Source of the DNA: Methanosarcina sp. UBA289
GTDB taxonomy: Archaea > Halobacteriota > Methanosarcinia > Methanosarcinales > Methanosarcinaceae
Reading direction: 5' to 3'
Length of the DNA stretch: 29,024 nt
Assembly (NCBI GenBank): GCA_002496565.1
Contig: DAKJ01000022.1
Span: 1 to 29,024, forward strand
Below the pieces are notes generated by a model. It worked only from the letters and a program-made list of their open reading frames with translations, did no database searches and was not told the origin of the DNA. Within the stretch, counting starts at the first letter, position 1; every line of letters starts with the position of its first letter. Shown in pieces: positions 23,825-29,024 of this stretch. The translations under genes were made by a program, and so were the position numbers.

Positions 23825-24226
23825 ATGAAGAACATAAACATCTTATATTACGGAAAGGTAAAACAGGTAGATGTATATGAAAGCATGTTTGAGTATGTAA
23901 AAAGTTCAGGTATTGCGGATTGCGAGAAAGATTACATCGAGGGCCAGCCTGCCTATTTTGTAGAGGAGTGGCAGGCAGCACTGGACAGCGAGATGTATTT
24001 TGAATATGATCCTATGAAAGATGCAGGAGAAATAGAGATTGACGGGCAAAATTATACCCGCATAGGCCGAGGAATAAACGAGTTAAGTTATGTGCCCACT
24101 GACAACCTGTCAGACATACTGTATGTTATTTATCACTGCGACCATGACATGAGAAAATGTAACTGCACCAACGAAATTTTCCAGACAAAAGAAGAAGCAG
24201 AGAAGAGAGCAAACGAGCTTAGATGA
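23825..24226 (+). CDS. hypothetical protein, 133 aa, Cys/His-rich C-terminal segment
   Basis: I do not recognise this protein. It is acidic and Tyr-rich and has no membrane span. A tight cluster HCDHDMRKCNC near residues 103-113 supplies two His and three Cys and may bind a metal. The end (TKEEAEKRANELR) is helical. A very strong ribosome site, AGGAGGGTGA, precedes two candidate starts: ATG 23820 opens a frame that stops after two codons, so the gene must use ATG 23825. It lies 75 nt after the hexapeptide protein gene, same strand; co-transcription is plausible. Confidence 0.78.
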   Translation: MKNINILYYGKVKQVDVYESMFEYVKSSGIADCEKDYIEGQPAYFVEEWQAALDSEMYFEYDPMKDAGEIEIDGQNYTRIGRGINELSYVPTDNLSDILYVIYHCDHDMRKCNCTNEIFQTKEEAEKRANELR

Positions 24227-24628
24227 AAACGCGGGTTCTTCGGATATCTCTTACTGCCGGAAATATTAAGAGTAAACCATAGATGTAGAAATTAAAGTCA
24301 TAGAACAAACTTCTCTATATTTTTTACTAATTTTTATTATTCTTCATATCAACAATATAAACGGATACTATTTTAAAAATTAATAATATTCTTTTTTGAA
24401 CTTTAGACGTATATAACCCAAATATTCAAGAGAATTTTCTCAGAGATAGGTTCGGTTAAACTAGATTTAGATAAAATAATCTGTCTGCTGATACAAAGTG
24501 GTTAAAATCGCACGGTGCTAACTTTTGAACATTTATTTATATGTTAAAAGTGTATTATCTAGCGGATTTAATGCTTTATGTGTAAATTTCGCAGTTAAAC
24601 TGGAAAATTAATTAGAGAGGTTAGTGAC
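24227..24628. other. intergenic promoter region of the repeat-protein gene
   Basis: AT-rich, no gene seen. TTATTTATATGTT near 24533-24545 is a TATA candidate about 85 nt before the GTG start at 24629; it is also nearly palindromic (AACAT ... ATGTT). Confidence 0.45.
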
Positions 24629-25519
24629 GTGCATAAGAAACATGAACTAAAAGAAGAAATTGGCAAAGCAGCCAAGACAGCAAAAATAGAAGTCAAAAAA
24701 ACTCATCGGATAGATGAGAAATTTGGCTCCAGGCTCCGTTATATCCCTGGCTCCTGGGAAGGAACAAAAAGAAATTCAAAGATTGAGCAGACCAGACAAA
24801 GGCAGCGTTATATTCCAGGACTCTGGAAGGGAGAAACATCAAAAGTAGAGAAAATCAGCTATAAGCCCAGATACATACCAGGATCCTGGAAAGCAGCAAA
24901 AGAGAATCCAAAAATTGAAAAAATTAAGTACAAGCCACGTTATATTCCCGGGCTCTGGAAAGGGACCGAAGAGACTCCGAAGATGAAAAAAGGTGACTAC
25001 AAGCCTCGATACATTCCTGGCTCCTGGAAAGGAACAAAAAAGAATCTGAAAATAAGTGAAATCAAATACAAGCAGAGGTATATTCCCGGGTTCTGGAGAG
25101 AAAATGCAGAGAGCCAAAAGACAGATAAAGTTAGTCACAGGCCAAAATACATCCCCGGGTCTTGGAAAGGAACAAAAAATAATCCGAAAATAAATGAAAT
25201 CAGATATAAACAGCGTTATATTCCCGGATTCTGGAAAGGAACCGCAGAGACTCCGAAAATAGAAAAAGGTGACTACAAACCTCGATATATTCCGGGTTCC
25301 TGGAAAGGAATAACGAAGAAGCCGAAAATAGGGAAGATGAGGTACAAACAGCGGTATATTCCCGGATTCTGGAAAGGAACCGCGGAGAAGGCTAGCTATA
25401 GCCCTCGTTATGTGCCCGGCTCCTGGAAAGGAATAAAAGAAGCTCCAAAGAGGAATGAGAAAGTTAGTTACAAGCCTCGATATATACCCGGATCCTGGAA
25501 GGGAATACCGCGAATCTGA
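24629..25519 (+). CDS. basic tandem-repeat protein with YIPGxW repeats, 296 aa
   Basis: Unknown family. After a 36-residue Lys/Glu-rich start, residues 37-296 consist of twelve units of mostly 23 residues, each with the core RYIPG(S/F/L)WKG followed by a Lys-rich spacer ending in a Tyr. The residue after PG alternates S, L, S, L, S, F, S, F, S, F, S, S, so the real period is a 46-residue pair: an S-unit joined by KQ to an F/L-unit ending KGDY. Codons differ between units (CGT, AGA, CGA, AGG for the same Arg), while the protein core is kept, showing selection on the protein. It is very basic, without signal peptide or membrane span. GTG 24629 is preceded by GAGAGGT. It could bind nucleic acid or another acidic polymer, or be structural; this is inference. 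Confidence 0.85.
   Translation: MHKKHELKEEIGKAAKTAKIEVKKTHRIDEKFGSRLRYIPGSWEGTKRNSKIEQTRQRQRYIPGLWKGETSKVEKISYKPRYIPGSWKAAKENPKIEKIKYKPRYIPGLWKGTEETPKMKKGDYKPRYIPGSWKGTKKNLKISEIKYKQRYIPGFWRENAESQKTDKVSHRPKYIPGSWKGTKNNPKINEIRYKQRYIPGFWKGTAETPKIEKGDYKPRYIPGSWKGITKKPKIGKMRYKQRYIPGFWKGTAEKASYSPRYVPGSWKGIKEAPKRNEKVSYKPRYIPGSWKGIPRI
24737..25516 (+). repeat. twelve ~69-bp coding repeats
   Basis: DNA behind the YIPGxW protein repeats. Units are mostly 69 bp, with two shorter ones (units 2 and 10) and one longer (unit 11). Alternate units resemble each other more than neighbours, consistent with growth by duplication of a two-unit block. Confidence 0.85.
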
Positions 25520-25600
25520 AGAGATTACTCACCGAGAAGAAAAATAAAACTATGGAAGACTATTATAGACATATGATTAAAACTGCTTGAATCTCACACT

Positions 25601-25673
25601 ACTGCTTTTTCAATTTAATCGAATAAGTAGAATAGTTTCCAGAAACAGATAACACTTAAATTGAAAAACCAGT
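25601..25673. repeat. 18-bp inverted repeat with 37-nt loop
   Basis: ACTGCTTTTTCAATTTAA (25601-25618) and TTAAATTGAAAAACCAGT (25656-25673) are complementary at 17 of 18 positions. It lies about 80 nt after the repeat-protein stop. It could be a long terminator hairpin, a small structured RNA or a remnant of a miniature mobile element. Confidence 0.65.
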
Positions 25674-25807
25674 AAGAAAGGTCAAGGCTAAAAACTAGTG
25701 GGGGTCTTTGGCCAAATCTGAAAAATGCGCACATTTACTCTGTTTGATCAGATTTGAGAACCGTCCTTTAGCTTACAATTTCACAGGAAATAACTCCCAC
25801 GACTTAT

Positions 25808-25842
25808 AATAAGCTAATTTAAGCTTTCTTTATTAGCTTATT
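25808..25842. terminator. 11-bp perfect stem-loop
   Basis: AATAAGCTAAT (25808-25818) and ATTAGCTTATT (25832-25842), loop 13 nt, followed by TTACTTTTC. It lies between the convergent genes ending at 25519 and 26073, so it may terminate either. The rest of 25520-26072 has no supported gene; a 9-bp inverted repeat CAAATCTGA/TCAGATTTG is at 25713-25756. Confidence 0.45.
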
Positions 25843-26072
25843 TTACTTTTCATAATTAACTAATTTAGCTAATCTCAATTGCTCTTGATCCCTATTATTC
25901 CTGTTTTTAATGCCAGAGTAAGATTTTGAACACATGAGTGCCTGCAAGATATGCCTGTGAAAAGTTTAACTTGTGAAAATTTCCTGACAGATGAAAAGGA
26001 TCTTTCAATCCTCGGTTTAAAAAAGTAAAGCCTGAAGTACCAGCAGTTCCATGGGTTTGGAAGCTTAAAAAA

Positions 26073-26366
26073 TCATACATTTCCGGAGACCGCATTCCGC
26101 AGACAGGTTTCCCAGTCATCAGGATTGTCTATATTGTCGCACTGCCACTCAAATTCGCGCCTTGCAAGCCTGATAGTCGCCCGTGCATTTTTGAGTGGAA
26201 CTAGCTCTTTTCCGACATCACCAATGCCACCGACTTCCAGACATCCTACGACATCAATCATAAATTTTTCCAGGGTCTCTGGCGGTATTGATTCGTTCCT
26301 TGCATGGATTTCTGTGCATTTTGCGAGATATTCTGCAAGTACTCTGATCAGTTTCGTGTCACGCAT
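26073..26366 (-). CDS. hypothetical protein, 97 aa
   Basis: Not recognised. The start is ATG 26366 (MRDTKLIRV), because AAAGGAGT lies seven bases before it; the frame is open to a TTG at 26399 but that codon lies upstream of the ribosome site. The protein is mostly helical, with two Cys in the first half (AKCTEIHA, VVGCLEVGG) and two near the end (EWQCDNIDN, ETCLRN). No known motif. It is isolated, with no co-directional neighbour close by. Confidence 0.75.
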   Translation of the reverse strand: MRDTKLIRVLAEYLAKCTEIHARNESIPPETLEKFMIDVVGCLEVGGIGDVGKELVPLKNARATIRLARREFEWQCDNIDNPDDWETCLRNAVSGNV

Positions 26367-26974
26367 GATTCTAACTCCTTTGTACGATAAGTGGGGCAAT
26401 TCACCTCGTCACACTGGGCTTTAGATTTGATGATCACAACAATTATGATATTCATAAAAATGCAGACATATCTTCCCGAATTCAGTCCAGGATAATACTT
26501 CAATCATGATTTTCCAGGGACAGGCCCTCAAACAGCAATTAAAAATATGTATTTTCGAAGCTTAAAGTTTTCTAAATAATCGTATTTGAGAGAGATGATG
26601 AACATTTGTATGCCAGCAGGAAGATTATAAAGTCACATAGTATGTTTTTATATAAAAGAGGTTATTGATTAATTTATAACTTTGCCTTTTTAAATAAATA
26701 CTTTCTAATTAATTAATTGTTTTAAACCCATGCAAAACGGTGAATAGTCCGAGTTGATAATCTGAATCGTCCTCTTTTAATAAACATTTGATTTGAATTC
26801 TTTTTATATTATATTAGAGTAGTAATAAAGAGGGAATAAACGGAGGGTAGAAATTAAACATGGAAAGTAATTAGACTCAAATCCAGAAAATGAACTTATA
26901 AATCAAAAACTAAAATAGCATCTGATGCCAGCAAGGACTTTTTGGCAAATAAGATCACAATATGGGGGAGAAAA
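26367..26974. other. intergenic region with short SD-preceded mini-ORF
   Basis: No full gene. A TATA-like TTTTTATATTATATT lies near 26799-26813. Then CGGAGGGT (26841-26848) is followed by ATG at 26860 opening only four codons before TAG (26872-26874). Downstream comes the real ribosome site of the gene at 26975. The mini-ORF may be a leader peptide or a leftover start. Confidence 0.5.
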
Positions 26975-27349
26975 GTGATACAAGCAAGTACTACTGAAAT
27001 TCAGAGTATTTTAGGAAACGTGAAATATCCTGCAACAAAGAATCGAATCATCGATGAAGCCAGAAAGCAGAATATTAGTGGCGACACAATGAAGGCTCTT
27101 GAGAATATTCCAGATAGAGAATACAACAGCGCTGATGAGATCGTCAATGAATTTGAAAGTTTTCAAAAGGCTGTAGAGATTTTCCATAACAGAAAATATC
27201 CTGTAACAAAGCAGGAGCTTGTCAACGAGGCTAGAGATCTTCATGTCCGCGACGTAATAATAAGGGCTCTTGAGGCCTGTCCGGATAAGGAATACGCCAG
27301 TCCTGCTGATGTTATCAAAGAATGCAGAACCAGAATCCATAGCAGATAA
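26975..27349 (+). CDS. DUF2795-like protein with two repeated domains
   Basis: 124 aa made of two homologous halves of about 55 residues: KYPATKNRIIDEAR ... ALENIPDREYNSADEIVNE and KYPVTKQELVNEAR ... ALEACPDKEYASPADVIKE. This is the DUF2795 pattern (YPatK.elv..A......i...L..lPd.eY.s..dv), found in small, possibly stress-related proteins of unknown function. The start is GTG 26975, with GGGGGAG four bases upstream; a longer frame from TTG 26942 has no ribosome site. No signal peptide. No neighbour suggests a pathway. Confidence 0.85.
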   Translation: MIQASTTEIQSILGNVKYPATKNRIIDEARKQNISGDTMKALENIPDREYNSADEIVNEFESFQKAVEIFHNRKYPVTKQELVNEARDLHVRDVIIRALEACPDKEYASPADVIKECRTRIHSR

Positions 27350-27358
27350 CCCTATTTT

Positions 27359-27404
27359 AGAGTAAATCAGCCATCAAAAGTAGAGTAAATCAGCCGTTAA
27401 AAGT
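27359..27404. repeat. 23-bp tandem repeat after the DUF2795-like gene
   Basis: Units 27359-27381 and 27382-27404 (AGAGTAAATCAGCC ... AAAAGT) match at 21 of 23 bases. They begin ten bases after the stop codon. Probably a slippage duplication. Confidence 0.7.
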
Positions 27405-27786
27405 AAAAAGATCAAAATATAACCAACAAAAAATAACAGGAAATTTATGGTTCCAGATATGTAGTCCGGCTTAGATCAGCTCAAATGCTGAAGTTTTGTG
27501 GGATCAATATTTACTCAAAATATTAATGGCCGCTTGTCCGTATATAATTCGAGGAAGGAATCAGGGCCTGAACAAGGCCTTTATTTCCAATAGTCCAGCG
27601 GCCCAATTTTACGAGTTTCAGCACTCGAAGATAAAGTAGCTCTTATGAGTATTTAGCATTAGAAAAAGGAATAGATATCTAGACATACATAATAAAGCAA
27701 AAATAAAGAAAGTAAAAAGGTAAAGAAAATAAATAGTTAAGGTACATTTTTAATTATATTTAAAAACTATTTGTTCTTCACCGTGG
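27405..27786. other. intergenic between convergent genes
   Basis: No gene seen. A slightly GC-richer stretch around 27525-27640 (GGCCGCTTGTCC, AAGGCC, GCGGCCC) contains a GGCCGC/GCGGCC complementary pair about 70 nt apart; no clear RNA fold. Near 27690-27775 the sequence is A-rich on the plus strand, which gives T-rich tracts on the minus strand. Confidence 0.45.
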
Positions 27787-28830
27787 TCAAGCTAATTCAA
27801 ACTTATGAAGGATAGAGTCTTTGAGACTTAAAGCATTTATGTTATTATCATTAATTCTTAAGGCATTCTCTACTGCAGATAATGATTGCCTATATCTTCC
27901 AAGTTTAAAAAGAGTAGCCCCTTTATTGAACCAGGCTTCAAGTTTGTTTGGATTCTTTTGCAGCACTTTATCAAATGCCTTTAAAGCTTTTTCAGGCCTA
28001 TCAAGCATATAGAGAGTAGAACCTTTGAAGCTCCAAACATTTTCATTTTTAGGATTAACTTCCAGAGACTTATCAAATGCCTCTAATGCTTCCTCATACC
28101 TACCAAGAATATAAAGCGCAGAGCCCCTGTATCTCCAGATCTCCGCATCTTGCGGGTTAATCTCAAGACCTTTATCAAATTCTTCCAGTGCTCTGGCGTA
28201 CTTATCCGGTTCATAAGCCTGTCTGCGCCTATGCTCCTTACCAGAGATTTCTGGGCAGTTATATGGAAGCTTATTCAACTCCGTAATCAAACTTTCATCT
28301 TCAAGAGTATGTAACATATTTTTATATTCCTGAATCTCAACGTCTTCTGGATAAATTGCCAGAATCCTTTTAAATTCATCCAGAGCCTCTTGGTATCTTC
28401 CAAGTTTGAACAGAGAAAGAGCCTTGAATTTTAATGCATATTTATAGTTTGTACCATGCCTTTTTTTCCATAAATGTGGGTTTCCTTTAAAAGCCTCTTT
28501 TGGTATAGATTCCAGAGCGCCATCAAAAGCTTTTATTGCCTCACTATATTTGCCGATTTTATAAAAGATTGTACCTTTAATCAGCCATGCTTCAGTGAAA
28601 TTCCGATTCTCATCTATCTCTTTGCTGAGAAAAGACAGTACTTTGTTAATAGTAAAAATGCTTTCATTTTCTAATGAGAATTCCGCGTCCTGCATTAAAG
28701 ATCCAATGATGTCAATAATTTCCAGCTCGTTTCTTCTTTCTTCATTTGTTCCTGAACCGGTAAATTCCCCTTCATACAATAGGTTTATCTCTGAATGCTC
28801 AAGTTCATGATCTTTGTTTGTTTCAGCCAT
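27787..28830 (-). CDS. tetratricopeptide-repeat protein
   Basis: A TPR scaffold protein of 347 aa, expected to mediate protein-protein contacts in the cytoplasm. After an acidic N-terminus (about 70 residues), roughly six TPRs are visible, for example AWLIKGTIFYKIGKYSEAIK, ALSLFKLGRYQEALDEFKRI, YRGSALYILGRYEEALEAFD, FKGSTLYMLDRPEKALKAFD and FNKGATLFKLGRYRQSL, each with the W-G-Y-A-P pattern. An irregular stretch near residues 185-220 interrupts the array. No extra catalytic domain, signal or membrane span. I prefer ATG 28830 over a TTG at 28848; neither has a clear ribosome site, so the transcript may be leaderless or short-leadered. Such proteins are numerous in Methanosarcina; the partner is unknown. 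Confidence 0.88.
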   Translation of the reverse strand: MAETNKDHELEHSEINLLYEGEFTGSGTNEERRNELEIIDIIGSLMQDAEFSLENESIFTINKVLSFLSKEIDENRNFTEAWLIKGTIFYKIGKYSEAIKAFDGALESIPKEAFKGNPHLWKKRHGTNYKYALKFKALSLFKLGRYQEALDEFKRILAIYPEDVEIQEYKNMLHTLEDESLITELNKLPYNCPEISGKEHRRRQAYEPDKYARALEEFDKGLEINPQDAEIWRYRGSALYILGRYEEALEAFDKSLEVNPKNENVWSFKGSTLYMLDRPEKALKAFDKVLQKNPNKLEAWFNKGATLFKLGRYRQSLSAVENALRINDNNINALSLKDSILHKFELA

Positions 28831-28923
28831 AATACCAAGACCTGACAATTTACATATCAGAAATCATTTACTTAAGTCACATATCGAGCAAAAATGGTTG
28901 TAACCTGCATTAACTTCCTTTAA

Positions 28924-28951
28924 CCCAATGATTATTTCCCAATGATTATTT
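28924..28951. repeat. 14-bp perfect tandem repeat
   Basis: CCCAATGATTATTT at 28924-28937 and 28938-28951, about 95-120 bp upstream of the TPR gene start. Slippage product or paired binding site. Confidence 0.7.
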
Positions 28952-29024
28952 CCCAACAATATATATTTACAATGCAATACTAAAAGATACTTTTTGAAAA
29001 AAGGGTCGTGTCCCTAAGTTATTG

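Noticed and set aside
24737..25516. Possible CRISPR array because of regular ~69-bp periodicity
   Set aside because: The repeats are in frame, code for a conserved peptide, differ in codons between units and have no unique spacers or cas genes nearby.
1..29024. tRNA, rRNA, insertion sequences or integration sites
   Set aside because: No cloverleaf-like sequence, rRNA segment, transposase motif or terminal inverted repeat with target duplication was found by eye. The gene content reads as ordinary chromosome.

Overview
The window looks like chromosome from a Methanosarcina species. The reasons are a methanophenazine-reducing [NiFe] hydrogenase operon (vhtGACD) with a membrane cytochrome b subunit, a second divergent G-A-C hydrogenase operon, a complete hypCDABE maturation cluster, archaeal tRNA-modification genes (KEOPS Cgi121 and an archaeal MtaB/CDKAL1-type methylthiotransferase), AT-rich intergenic DNA with TTTATATA-type archaeal promoters, and frequent GTG/TTG starts. 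The species cannot be fixed from sequence alone. The second operon is clearly divergent from vht (roughly 60% by eye for the small subunits), so it resembles the 'vhx' operons described in Methanosarcina more than the near-identical vho/vht pair of M. mazei.

Layout. 1-5.8 kb: a hypothetical protein, a t6A methylthiotransferase, a GlpX-type fructose-1,6-bisphosphatase, a class I glutamine amidotransferase, KEOPS subunit Cgi121, and a 49-residue single-span membrane protein with a probable leaderless transcript. 5.8-9.7 kb (minus): vhxG-vhxA-vhxC. 10.1-11.0 kb (plus): a protein with a peptidoglycan-binding-like domain and a Pro-rich linker. 11.1-15.4 kb (minus): vhtG-vhtA-vhtC-vhtD. 15.4-16.7 kb: a 1.3 kb AT-rich divergent promoter region. 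16.7-20.4 kb (plus): hypC-hypD-hypA-hypB-hypE. 21.2-22.9 kb: a cytoplasmic-looking subtilisin-family protease followed by an orphan copy of its N-terminal domain. 23.2-24.2 kb: a gamma-carbonic-anhydrase-like hexapeptide protein and a small unknown. 24.6-25.5 kb: a basic protein made of about twelve 23-residue YIPGxW repeats. 26-28.8 kb: a small unknown, a double DUF2795-like protein and a TPR protein.

How it fits together. VhtG/VhtA form the H2-oxidising dimer facing outside (Tat signal on G). VhtC passes electrons to methanophenazine. VhtD trims the VhtA C-terminus after HypA/HypB insert nickel and HypC/D/E build the Fe(CN)2CO group. The vhx operon has no protease of its own and would have to share VhtD.

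Most notable observations: (1) VhxG has Asp in place of the first Cys of the proximal-cluster CxxC motif while every other cluster ligand is kept; (2) a perfect 16-bp inverted repeat places the vhtD start codon inside a predicted mRNA hairpin; (3) the YIPGxW repeat protein has an alternating two-unit pattern; (4) a stand-alone protease-prodomain paralogue ends exactly at the domain boundary; (5) the 49-aa membrane protein is too short for routine gene calling.
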